Positions 1 to 7,167 of a stretch of 35,088 bases of DNA are shown piece after piece. A model generated the notes under the pieces. The model had not been told where the DNA came from. It was given only the letters and a program-made list of their open reading frames with translations, and ran no database searches. Each line of letters starts with the position of its first letter. The stretch's first letter is position 1. A program made the position numbers and the translations under genes. Origin of the DNA: Comamonadaceae bacterium (GTDB lineage: Bacteria > Pseudomonadota > Gammaproteobacteria > Burkholderiales > Burkholderiaceae_C); assembly GCA_947373605.1 (NCBI GenBank), contig CANBYM010000027.1:1-35088 (forward strand), read 5' to 3'.

Positions 1-1
1 G

Positions 2-1870
2 CCCAACTTTATTGCCAACCGCGTAGGCATTGCCGGCATGCTGGCCACCATGAAAGAGGTGCAGAACTTTGGGCTCACCTTTGACGTGGTGGACGACCTG
101 ACCGGCAAAAAGCTGGGCCGCGCCAGTTCCGGTACCTTCCGTACGGCGGATGTCGTGGGACTGGACACCATGGCCCATGTGATTAAGACGCTGCAAGACA
201 CTTTGAGCGGGGACCCTGCCGCAGGCGCTGGAAAGTTTGATCCGTTCTACGGCAACTTTGCCACGCCTGAAGTTCTTAAGACGTTGTTGGAGATGGGCAA
301 CCTCGGCCAGAAGACCAAGGCCGGCTTTTTCAAGAAAGTCGGGCGCGATGTATTGCGCTTTGACCTGGAGAGCAAAGAGTATGTGCCAGGTGGTCAAAAG
401 GCGGATGAGGTGTACGGACGCATGCTCAAAAAGTCGGCGCCTGAGCGCCTGAAGTTGTTGCGCAATAGCGAAGGAGCGCAAGGGCAGTTCTTGTGGGCGG
501 TGTTGCGCAATGGCTTTCATTACGCTGCCGTACATTTGGCCAGCATTGCCGACAACGCCCGCGATGTAGACCTTTGCTTGCGCTGGGGTTTCGGCATGAG
601 CCAGGGGCCATTCGAACTGTGGCAGGAAGCCGGTTGGCTCGAAGTGGCTCAAATGATCAAAGAAGACATTGATGCCGGTAAAGCGCTGTGCAATGCGCCT
701 TTGCCGGACTGGGTGTTTAACGGCCCGGTGGCCGATGCCGGTGGCGTCCACCAGCCTCAAGGATCGTGGAACCCGGGTACGGGTCAGTTTGTGCCGGTGC
801 GCAAGCTGCCTGTGTATGCGCGGCAGCATTTTCCAGAAAGTGTGTTGGGCTCAAAAGCACCCAAAGCCCAGGTGGCGGGGAAGACTTTGCATGAAGACGC
901 GCACATCCGACTGTGGACCTTGGATGCATCCGTACAAAGCGGTGCCGAGCGCGTGTTAATCGCCAGCATTAAATCCAAGATGCATGCGCTGGGCCCCGGT
1001 GTGATGGAGGGACTGGTGCAGGCGCACGAAATGGCTGAGAAGGAATTTGACGGGCTCGTGATCTGGTCCCCCGATGACCTGTTTTCTGCCGGTGCCGATC
1101 TGCAAGCCATGTTGCCCGCATTCATGATGGGTGGCGTGGCTGCTATCCAGGGAGCTGAGGCAGAGATGCAAGGCGCCATGCTCAAGCTGCGCTACTCCAA
1201 TGTTCCAGTGGTGTCTGCCATTCGCGGTCTCGCCTTGGGCGGCGGCTGCGAACTGGCGGTGTATTCGAGCAAGCGCGTGGCAGCAATGGAGAGTTACATC
1301 GGTCTGGTGGAAGTGGGCGTAGGGCTGGTGCCCGGTGCTGGCGGGTTGACCTACATCGCGCGCCGTGCCGCAGAAAATGCTGCTGCTTCGACGGGTAAAG
1401 ACCTGCTGCCCTTCCTGACCGAAGGCTTTACGGCTGCGGCCATGGCCAAGGTGGGCACCAGCGCGCTGGAGTCCCGTAAGCTGGGCTATTTGCTCGACAG
1501 CGATGTCATCGTAGCGCACAAAGACGAATTGCTTTTCGTGGCCATCAACGAGGCGCTTTCCATGTCGGCCAGCGGCTACCGCGCGCCGCACAAGCGGCTG
1601 TTCCCGGTGGCCGGGCGCAGCGGCATTGCCACCATGAAAGGTTCACTGGTCAATATGCGTGACGGTGGCTTTATCAGTGCGCACGACTTTCACATTGCCA
1701 CCCTGATTGCAGAGGTGGTCTGCGGTGGCGATGTAGACGCTGGCACACTGGTCAGCGAGGAATACCTGATGACGCTGGAGCGCAACGCCTTTGGTGCACT
1801 GCTGGGCAACGCCAAGACGCAGGAGCGGATCATGGGAATGATGTCCACCGGCAAGCCCGTTCGCAACTAA
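2..1870 (+). CDS. 3-hydroxyacyl-CoA dehydrogenase / enoyl-CoA hydratase fusion, 5' truncated by the window
   Basis: This bifunctional beta-oxidation enzyme hydrates 2-enoyl-CoA and oxidises the 3-hydroxyacyl-CoA. The reading frame is open from the first codon at base 2, so the NAD-binding N-terminal domain lies outside the window. About 620 residues are visible. The first 230 or so are the C-terminal part of the dehydrogenase (opening PNFIANRVG). The crotonase domain follows, with an oxyanion-hole segment FSAGADL and both usual glutamates, E417 in GGGCELA and E437 in LVEVGVGLVPGAGG, counted from the window edge. The order dehydrogenase then hydratase is the reverse of enteric FadB and resembles the FadN type. 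It is the first visible gene of a four-gene operon; the thiolase starts 18 bases after the stop. I am confident of the family, less so of chain-length preference. Confidence 0.93.
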   Translation, partial: PNFIANRVGIAGMLATMKEVQNFGLTFDVVDDLTGKKLGRASSGTFRTADVVGLDTMAHVIKTLQDTLSGDPAAGAGKFDPFYGNFATPEVLKTLLEMGNLGQKTKAGFFKKVGRDVLRFDLESKEYVPGGQKADEVYGRMLKKSAPERLKLLRNSEGAQGQFLWAVLRNGFHYAAVHLASIADNARDVDLCLRWGFGMSQGPFELWQEAGWLEVAQMIKEDIDAGKALCNAPLPDWVFNGPVADAGGVHQPQGSWNPGTGQFVPVRKLPVYARQHFPESVLGSKAPKAQVAGKTLHEDAHIRLWTLDASVQSGAERVLIASIKSKMHALGPGVMEGLVQAHEMAEKEFDGLVIWSPDDLFSAGADLQAMLPAFMMGGVAAIQGAEAEMQGAMLKLRYSNVPVVSAIRGLALGGGCELAVYSSKRVAAMESYIGLVEVGVGLVPGAGGLTYIARRAAENAAASTGKDLLPFLTEGFTAAAMAKVGTSALESRKLGYLLDSDVIVAHKDELLFVAINEALSMSASGYRAPHKRLFPVAGRSGIATMKGSLVNMRDGGFISAHDFHIATLIAEVVCGGDVDAGTLVSEEYLMTLERNAFGALLGNAKTQERIMGMMSTGKPVRN

Positions 1871-1888
1871 ATCCGGAAGCAATACATC

Positions 1889-3085
1889 ATGAAACAAGTA
1901 CAAGACGCCTACATCGTTGCTGCCACGCGCACACCCATCGGCCGCTCGCACCGTGGCTTTTTCCGTAACACCCGCCCAGACGATTTGTTGGTGCAGGTAT
2001 TGCAATCTGCTTTGCGTCAGGCGCCGGGTTTGGACCCGCAAGCCATTGAGGATTTGATTTGCGGTTGCGCGATTCCCGAAGCCTCGCAGGGGCTGAATAT
2101 TGCGCGCATCGGTGCAGTGCTGGCCGGGCTGCCTAATAGTGTGGGGGGCATTACGGTGAATCGTTTTTGCGCCTCCGGCATTTCTGCGATTCAAATGGCC
2201 GCCGACCGCATCCGGGTGGGTGAGGCCGATGTGATGATGGCTGCCGGCGTTGAAAGCATGAGCATGGTGCCCATGATGGGCAACTCGCCTTCGCTGTCAC
2301 CCGCTATGTTCAACAACGACGAAAACATTGGTATTGCCTACGGCATGGGGCTGACCGCTGAGAAGGTCGCGACCCAGTGGAAAGTCAGTCGCGAAGCGCA
2401 GGATGCATTTGCAGTGGAGTCTCATAAGCGCGCACTGGCTGCGCAACAACGCGGCGACTTCGCGGCAGAAATCACGCCCGTCAATGTGGTGGATCGCAGC
2501 GCCAATCTGGAGAGGGGCGAAGTGGTTGAAACCCGCCGCACTGTGACTCTGGACGAAGGCGCACGCGCTGACACGTCTATGGAAGGTCTGGCCAAACTCA
2601 AGACGGTGTTTGCCGCGCGCGGCTCGGTGACGGCCGGCAACAGTTCTCAGACTTCGGACGGCGCAGGCGCATTGATTCTGGCCAGCGAAAAGGCGGTGAA
2701 GCAATTCAACCTCAAGCCGCTGGCGCGCTTTGTGAGCTTTGCCAGCAAAGGCGTACCTCCGCACATCATGGGCATCGGCCCGATTGAAGCCATTCCGGCC
2801 GCGCTGCGTTACGCCAACCTCAAGCAGGACGATATCGACTGGTTTGAACTGAATGAAGCGTTTGCCGCGCAGTCGCTGGCAGTGATCAACACGCTGGGGC
2901 TGGACGTGTCCAAGGTCAACCCGATGGGTGGTGCCATTGCGCTGGGTCACCCTTTAGGCGCCACGGGTGCCATCCGCGCCGCTACGGCCATCCACGCTAT
3001 GCATCGTCACCAGCTCAAATACAGCATGGTCACCATGTGTGTGGGGATGGGGCAGGGCGCAGCCGGTATCTTTGAGCGGGTTTGA
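1889..3085 (+). CDS. Acetyl-CoA C-acyltransferase (thiolase)
   Basis: This is a degradative thiolase of 398 residues, the usual family length. It cleaves 3-ketoacyl-CoA with CoA in the last step of beta-oxidation. The nucleophile C94 sits in NRFCASGISA, H354 in GGAIALGHPLGATG and the acid/base C384 in CVGMGQGAAG, so the active site looks complete. The ATG lies 18 bases after the upstream fusion gene, and the stop overlaps the possible TTG start of the next gene. The pairing with a dehydrogenase/hydratase fusion matches the subunit pairing of fadN-fadA type operons. Naming it fadA or fadI would need a phylogeny, so the symbol is left empty. Confidence 0.95.
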   Translation: MKQVQDAYIVAATRTPIGRSHRGFFRNTRPDDLLVQVLQSALRQAPGLDPQAIEDLICGCAIPEASQGLNIARIGAVLAGLPNSVGGITVNRFCASGISAIQMAADRIRVGEADVMMAAGVESMSMVPMMGNSPSLSPAMFNNDENIGIAYGMGLTAEKVATQWKVSREAQDAFAVESHKRALAAQQRGDFAAEITPVNVVDRSANLERGEVVETRRTVTLDEGARADTSMEGLAKLKTVFAARGSVTAGNSSQTSDGAGALILASEKAVKQFNLKPLARFVSFASKGVPPHIMGIGPIEAIPAALRYANLKQDDIDWFELNEAFAAQSLAVINTLGLDVSKVNPMGGAIALGHPLGATGAIRAATAIHAMHRHQLKYSMVTMCVGMGQGAAGIFERV

Positions 3086-3120
3086 GCACCAATTTTCAAA
3101 CGCTGCAAAAATGCTGCTTC

Positions 3121-3966
3121 ATGACGCGTAATGCTTTTGACGAAGCAGTAACACTGCAACCGCAAGCCGACGGCACCTTTATTGGCAACACGCACACCGC
3201 TTGGTGGAACATGGTGGGGCCGTTTGGCGGCATTACCGCAGCCACAGTGGTGCAGGCGCTGGTGCAGCATCCGCAGTGCCTGGGAGAGCCAGCGGCGCTC
3301 ACAGTGAATTACGTCGCAGCACTTACGGGCGGTCCGTTTTACATTGCCCTGCGTATTACCAAAACCAACCGATCCAGCCAGCACTGGATGGTGGAAATGC
3401 AGCAAATCCAAAGCGACGGCAGCAGCGCGCTGGTTCTCACTGCCACGGCGATTACCGCCGTGCGGCGCAACACCTATAACGGTACGGACGTTGAATTTCC
3501 CCGTGTCGCCTCTGCCGATAGTCTGACACGTTGGGACCCGAATCAAGTCGGCATGGAGTGGCTGCAGCGCTACGACATGCGGGTGTTACAGGGTCCGGTT
3601 CCGGATTTTGATATGCCACCGCCCGCGTCAGGCAGTACGGAATTGCCGCACAGCTTGACGCGCCAATGGGTGCGCCATGCAGAACCCCGTGCGCTGGACT
3701 ACACCGCGCTCGCCTCTATGGCGGATGTGTTTTATCCGCGCATCTGGCGGCAGCGGCACACCTGGGTGCCTGCGGGAACGGTGTCGATGACGGTGTACTT
3801 TCATGCCGATCAGGCCGACTTGGCGGCTACAGGCGGTGACTTCGTGTTGTGCGAAGCGCATGCCCTGGCGTTTCGCAATGGGCACTCTGATCAGAGTGCC
3901 CGCCTTTGGAGTGCGACCGGCACGCTTTTGGCGACGACACATCAATTGGTTTATTACAAAGATTAA
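3121..3966 (+). CDS. Acyl-CoA thioesterase, TesB-like double hot-dog family
   Basis: This predicted thioesterase of 281 residues would hydrolyse acyl-CoA. The N-terminal segment NMVGPFGGITAA, followed by a TVNY strand, is typical of the acyl-CoA thioesterase double hot-dog family, and the C-terminal half (MSMTVYFHA, then an ALAFRNGHSDQSA segment) fits the second hot dog. I chose ATG 3121 because the family pattern begins a few residues later. A TTG at 3082 overlaps the thiolase stop as TTGA and would add 13 residues; coupling makes that start possible. It lies inside the beta-oxidation operon, 9 bases before the next gene. A perfect 22-base palindrome is embedded near its 3' end at 3880-3901. 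Confidence 0.85.
   Translation: MTRNAFDEAVTLQPQADGTFIGNTHTAWWNMVGPFGGITAATVVQALVQHPQCLGEPAALTVNYVAALTGGPFYIALRITKTNRSSQHWMVEMQQIQSDGSSALVLTATAITAVRRNTYNGTDVEFPRVASADSLTRWDPNQVGMEWLQRYDMRVLQGPVPDFDMPPPASGSTELPHSLTRQWVRHAEPRALDYTALASMADVFYPRIWRQRHTWVPAGTVSMTVYFHADQADLAATGGDFVLCEAHALAFRNGHSDQSARLWSATGTLLATTHQLVYYKD
3880..3901. repeat. Perfect 22-bp palindrome inside a coding region
   Basis: The left arm GGGCACTCTGA (3880-3890) is followed with no spacer by its exact reverse complement (3891-3901). The symmetry breaks at the next base on each side. It encodes the residues NGHSDQSAR near the C-terminus of the thioesterase. As RNA or single-stranded DNA it could form a stem of about nine pairs with a four-base loop. 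No T-run follows, so it does not look like an intrinsic terminator. Confidence 0.9.
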
Positions 3967-3975
3967 GGACTCCCC

Positions 3976-4740
3976 ATGCAAGACATTCTTATAGACACCA
4001 CCGAAGGTGTGATGACGCTCACCGTCAACCGCATCGATAAAAAGAACTCTTTCACCCAGCCCATGTATGCGGCCCTTGCCGACGCTTTACAGCACGCCAG
4101 CGACAGTGCGGATGTGCGCGTGGTGGTGGTGCAGGGACATACCACGATATTTAGCGCGGGCAATGACATTGGCGATTTTCTCAGCGGTGCATCGGCCAGC
4201 GCCGATGCACCGGTTTTCAAGTTTTTACGCACTATTGCCAGCTTTCCCAAGCCCCTGATTGCAGCAGTATGCGGCCCGGCGGTGGGCGTGGGTACCACCA
4301 TGCTGTTTCATTGCGATCTGGTTTATGCGGGCGACAACGCTGCGTTTTCCATGCCGTTTGTGAATCTGGGTTTGTGCCCCGAGGCAGCCAGCAGCTTTCT
4401 GGTGCCCCAGATGATGGGTTACCACCGCGCCGCCGAGGCCCTTTTGTTAGGCGAACCCTTCATGGCAGAAGCTGCCTTGGAAGTGGGCCTGATCAACCGC
4501 ATCGTGCCGCCTAGCGAGGCCAACGGCCTGGCACAGGCACAGGCTCGCAAACTGGCCGCCAAGCCAATCTCATCGCTGATCGAAACCAAACGCCTGATGA
4601 AGAAAACCAACTCAGCACAAGTGCAAGCGCATATGGAGGAGGAGTTGCATAGTTTCGGGCGCATGCTGCGCGAACCGGCAGCCAAAGAAGCCTTTACGGC
4701 GTTCATGGAAAAACGCCGCCCCGACTTCAGCAAGGTTTAA
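3976..4740 (+). CDS. Enoyl-CoA hydratase/isomerase family protein
   Basis: This is a single-domain crotonase of 254 residues, a normal length. The oxyanion-hole segment is IFSAGNDIGDFL. The second strand-helix region reads VGVGTTML followed by LGLCPEAASS. The first of the two hydratase glutamates (GGGCEL in the fusion gene) is replaced here by a threonine-containing segment, while the second position keeps a glutamate in CPEAASS. Having only the second glutamate is characteristic of delta3-delta2 enoyl-CoA isomerases and some divergent hydratases, so an isomerase role in unsaturated fatty-acid breakdown is plausible (inference). It is the last gene of the operon, and its stop lies 12 bases from that of the convergent MipA-type gene. 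Confidence 0.9.
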   Translation: MQDILIDTTEGVMTLTVNRIDKKNSFTQPMYAALADALQHASDSADVRVVVVQGHTTIFSAGNDIGDFLSGASASADAPVFKFLRTIASFPKPLIAAVCGPAVGVGTTMLFHCDLVYAGDNAAFSMPFVNLGLCPEAASSFLVPQMMGYHRAAEALLLGEPFMAEAALEVGLINRIVPPSEANGLAQAQARKLAAKPISSLIETKRLMKKTNSAQVQAHMEEELHSFGRMLREPAAKEAFTAFMEKRRPDFSKV

Positions 4741-4752
4741 GCAATCGCCGCC

Positions 4753-5460
4753 TTACTTCCACACGTAGCCGATACCGATCATTGCGTCATATCGGCCTGC
4801 CTTTTGAATAAGCGGGTTGTCGCGCACATTGGCCGAAAACGCCTCGTAACTGAGCACGCCACCAACCTGCCATTGCGGGTTCAAACGGTAGCTTGTCACC
4901 ACAGACGGCACTACGGACCAGGAGTTGCCAACATCGTATGGGAGTCGCGCGACTGCCGCTTCATTGGCACTCACTCCGCCGAAGTAATAATTCGTCAGAG
5001 ATCCGGAGCGCCAGGTCAAACCCAAGCTGCCCATGGTGAGCCAGCGCTCACTAACCAAGGGCGTCGACCAGTTAAGCTGCAGTTCAGTTCCGTTGCTGGC
5101 GTAGCTGCTATCAGTGCTCAGGCGGGCCGACCATAAGCCAACAGGACTTACCAATACCGACGCCAGTCCACCTTCCATTTGCGCAGAGCGCTCGGTAAGT
5201 CCGCTCCATTGCGGGTTTTCCTGTAGGGAAAGATTACCCGGCCGAACCCGCGCACGTCCAAAAAAACCAACATCTCCATCGCGCGCGAAAGTATAAAAAA
5301 CGCGGTCACCCAGAAACGTGACGCCGCTACTCTGGATCGATTCCATTGCATCCAAGCCATCCAGCCCTTGGGCGCCAACGGGTAAGGTTGTCAGGCAGCC
5401 CACCAGCCATGAAAGCAGGCATGCGATCGCGGTGTGTTGGATTGGTTGCATGGCTCTCAT
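4753..5460 (-). CDS. MipA/OmpV family outer-membrane protein
   Basis: This predicted outer-membrane beta-barrel protein of 235 residues belongs to the MltA-interacting MipA / OmpV family. The pattern NYYFGGVSANEA, later SYRLNPQWQVGGVLSYEAF, and a C-terminal strand ending in an aromatic-rich IGIGYVWK support the family and barrel topology. The N-terminus carries a signal peptide with a hydrophobic core. It contains LVGC, which resembles a lipobox, but a signal peptidase I site after PVGA is the usual arrangement for this family. The ATG overlaps the stop of arfB by one base (TAATG on the minus strand), implying coupled translation. The function may be in scaffold or osmotic roles as in the family; nothing here specifies it. 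Confidence 0.8.
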   Translation of the reverse strand: MRAMQPIQHTAIACLLSWLVGCLTTLPVGAQGLDGLDAMESIQSSGVTFLGDRVFYTFARDGDVGFFGRARVRPGNLSLQENPQWSGLTERSAQMEGGLASVLVSPVGLWSARLSTDSSYASNGTELQLNWSTPLVSERWLTMGSLGLTWRSGSLTNYYFGGVSANEAAVARLPYDVGNSWSVVPSVVTSYRLNPQWQVGGVLSYEAFSANVRDNPLIQKAGRYDAMIGIGYVWK

Positions 5461-5861
5461 TATTCGCCTTTCACGCGGATTCGACCAGCCTTGAGCTCGG
5501 CGCGCTGGCTCTTGCCCTCCAGCCTGCGCTTTTTAGATGCGTAGGTGGGTTTTGTAGCGCGGCGTATGCGGGGTGCCGTTGCCACGCTATTTACCAGTTC
5601 ATGCAGCCGGGCAAAGGCGTCAAGCCGGTTCATGTCTTGCGTGCGGTGCTGTTGTGCTTTGATGATCAGCACGCCTGCGTCTGTAATACGGCTATCACGT
5701 AAGGCCAGCATGCGCTCTTTGACGTCCTCGTTTAAGGAGGACGCAGGAATATCAAAGCGCAAATGGATGGCGCTGGAGACTTTGTTCACATTCTGGCCGC
5801 CCGCGCCCTGTGCGCGAATGGCAGTAATCGTGACTTCGGCTTCTTCGATGGAAATCGGCAT
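5460..5861 (-). CDS. arfB: Alternative ribosome-rescue factor ArfB (peptidyl-tRNA hydrolase)
   Basis: This protein rescues ribosomes stalled on mRNAs without a stop codon by hydrolysing peptidyl-tRNA. The catalytic GGQ lies in ITAIRAQGAGGQNVNK near the N-terminus, and the C-terminal tail is rich in Lys and Arg (KPTYASKKRRLEGKSQRAELKAG compressed across the last 35 residues), as needed to sit in the mRNA channel. I chose the ATG at 5861 (133 residues) because family similarity begins at once. An ATG at 5882 would give 140 residues, matching the E. coli length, and cannot be excluded. A longer reading to 5942 would overlap the divergent small gene and is unlikely. Translation is coupled to the downstream MipA-type gene. 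Confidence 0.9.
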   Translation of the reverse strand: MPISIEEAEVTITAIRAQGAGGQNVNKVSSAIHLRFDIPASSLNEDVKERMLALRDSRITDAGVLIIKAQQHRTQDMNRLDAFARLHELVNSVATAPRIRRATKPTYASKKRRLEGKSQRAELKAGRIRVKGE

Positions 5862-5912
5862 GGCCAAGGTATTAGACTGCATGGTCTGCAAATTTTCTAA
5901 ATCAACCCTTTC

Positions 5913-5918
5913 AAGGAG
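5913..5918 (+). promoter_or_regulatory. Strong ribosome binding site of the 51-residue gene
   Basis: AAGGAG lies six bases before the ATG at 5925. This near-ideal Shine-Dalgarno sequence is a main argument that the very short gene downstream is real. Confidence 0.75.
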
Positions 5919-5924
5919 TTCACC

Positions 5925-6080
5925 ATGGCCAAAGGTCAACAAAAAACCAACAAAGAAGCCAAGAAACCCAAGAAGGATTCTTCGCCACCCAAGCCCGCGT
6001 CAGGCGGTTTGAGTGAGCCGATTCGCGCCACCATCACCACGGCGGTGATTCCGCGGGGCAAGCTTAAGAACAAGCAATAA
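5925..6080 (+). CDS. Small basic hypothetical protein (51 residues)
   Basis: This short gene begins MAKGQQKTNKEAKKPKKD and ends PRGKLKNKQ. The first 25 residues are rich in Lys, Gln and Pro and probably disordered; the second half contains a possible beta segment, TITTAVIPRG. A strong AAGGAG sequence precedes the ATG. I recall similar tiny Lys-rich proteins in related Burkholderiales, but no function is known to me. It is divergent from arfB and ends just before the degraded insertion element, so that element lies immediately behind its stop codon. A nucleic-acid-binding role would fit its charge but is only a guess. Confidence 0.65.
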   Translation: MAKGQQKTNKEAKKPKKDSSPPKPASGGLSEPIRATITTAVIPRGKLKNKQ

Positions 6081-6092
6081 GGCTTGACATCT

Positions 6093-6113
6093 CCCCAGCC
6101 CTAAAGGACGGGG
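6093..6113 (-). repeat. Right-end hairpin of the tnpB element, possible 3' end of an omega (reRNA) scaffold
   Basis: On the minus strand, CCCC and GGGG arms enclose an inner GTCC/GGGC stem with a TTTA loop and one bulged base. The tnpB stop codon TAG lies in the loop side of the stem. In TnpB systems the guide RNA scaffold comprises the 3' end of tnpB and the right end, and the sequence just beyond becomes the guide. The family rule is known; expression here is not demonstrated. Confidence 0.6.
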
Positions 6114-7063
6114 ATTCCCTCGACAGGGGTCTCATGTCCGAGGCCGGCAACAAGCTTGGACAGAATATTTTCAGCCGCATTCACATCGCGATCATGCAAG
6201 CCGCCACATTCACTGCAAACCCACTGCCTTATTCCAAGGCCTGCGATACCTCTCGGACTCGAATCAGGGCGGGCGCCACAATCCGAGCAGGTCTGGGTAG
6301 TAAAATTCTCGTTCACTTTTTCCAGCCAGGCGCCATGCTTAACAGCCTTGTACGTCAACTGGTTTCGAAAGGACGACCCACCAGCATCCAGAACAGACTT
6401 GGCCATGTTGGTTTTGACAAGCCCTGCGGCGGACACATCGCCCACTGCAATCAAATCAAACTCACGCACAATGCGGGTGGAGAGTTTGTGCAAGAAATCA
6501 CTGCGCCGATGCGCGGTTTTAGCCTGAATAGCTCTCACACGTCGAGACTTGCGCGCGCGCTGCGCGATGGCCAGCGCTACTTGGGCATCGCGGTACAGGA
6601 CAGGAGCCTGTATCTTCTCGCCGTTAGACAAAGTAGCAAAGTCTTTGAGTCCGAGGTCAATGCCCACGCCGCGGTTGATGGGGCGTTGAGCGCTATCGGG
6701 CAGTTCAATGCTGATGTTGAGAAACCAATTCCCCCGGTTGTCTTGCGAGAAGTTTGTGCCGTCTTTGATCGTGGCCCCACACGGGATGCAGCGACTCTTG
6801 AAAACCTTGTACTCTCGCCCGTTGAAGTGAAATCCTTTGGGCGTTTCTTTAAGTTCTCTCCCCTTCAATGGAACCCAACCCAAGTTCTTCTTGCCCCTGT
6901 AGCGCAAGTACGGCCGCCTCTTCTGGGAGCGAGACTTCGCATACTGCTCACACACCGCGTTGATAGTGCCGCTGTGGATTCCCAATTCTTTGCTGGAGAC
7001 AGTAGTGAGCTTGTTCAGCAAGCCGTTAAGCGATTTGACTCTTTAGCGGTACACCAACAACAT
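6101..7063 (-). pseudogene. tnpB: tnpB (RNA-guided nuclease) pseudogene, stop at codon 7 and N-terminal deletion
   Basis: TnpB proteins are RNA-guided DNA endonucleases of IS200/IS605 elements. The upstream reading MLLVYR begins at ATG 7063, meets TAA at 7045-7043, then continues RVKSLNGLLNK and jumps to LTTVSSKELGIHSG. Homologues I remember have about 33 further residues (a QSRAVNYVWNFC-like segment) between LLNK and LTT, so an internal deletion of roughly 100 bases is likely. The remaining 306 codons from TTG 7021 keep RuvC-I D122 (GVGIDLGLKDF), a zinc ribbon (C245, C248, C269, C272) and RuvC-III D279 (HDRDVNAAEN). The RuvC-II position reads IAVGDVSAA with no Glu; E238 in KVNENF may be a substitute. 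The downstream two thirds are uninterrupted, suggesting recent decay. Confidence 0.85.
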
Positions 7064-7104
7064 ACTGTATATATTAACAGTCTTCTTGGATCTAAACAAC
7101 CCCT

Positions 7105-7150
7105 CCAGCGCTTTGCGCTGGCCCTCTGCCTCCCTAGCCTGAAGGCTGAG
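7105..7150. repeat. Left-end hairpins of the tnpB element
   Basis: Two inverted repeats lie here. CCAGCGC and GCGCTGG (7105-7121) form a perfect seven-pair stem with a TTT loop. A second stem, AGCC-TGAA-GGCT, lies at about 7135-7146. They sit between tnpB and the thioesterase ATG, where the transposon left end is expected. Confidence 0.6.
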
Positions 7151-7167
7151 GTCTCTCGGGGATTCTG

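Larger units (their letters stand above)
6085..7165 (-). mobile_element. Degenerate tnpB-only IS200/IS605 (IS1341-like) element
   Basis: A tnpB remnant on the minus strand is framed by two hairpin-bearing ends. At the tnpB 3' side, a GC-rich hairpin at 6093-6113 overlaps the tnpB stop codon. At the 5' side, hairpins at 7105-7121 and about 7134-7146 lie upstream of the gene. The 9-base string CGGGGATTC occurs in the same orientation at both ends (6109-6117 and 7157-7165), next to an AGCC-loop-GG element. Same-orientation subterminal hairpins instead of terminal inverted repeats are characteristic of this family. No tnpA is present, so mobility would require a transposase in trans. Exact boundaries are uncertain by about 10 bases at each side. 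Confidence 0.75.

Noticed and set aside
956..1591. Minus-strand frame of 211 codons inside the dehydrogenase/hydratase fusion
   Set aside because: The plus-strand frame carries complete crotonase motifs over the same bases; the antisense frame has none.
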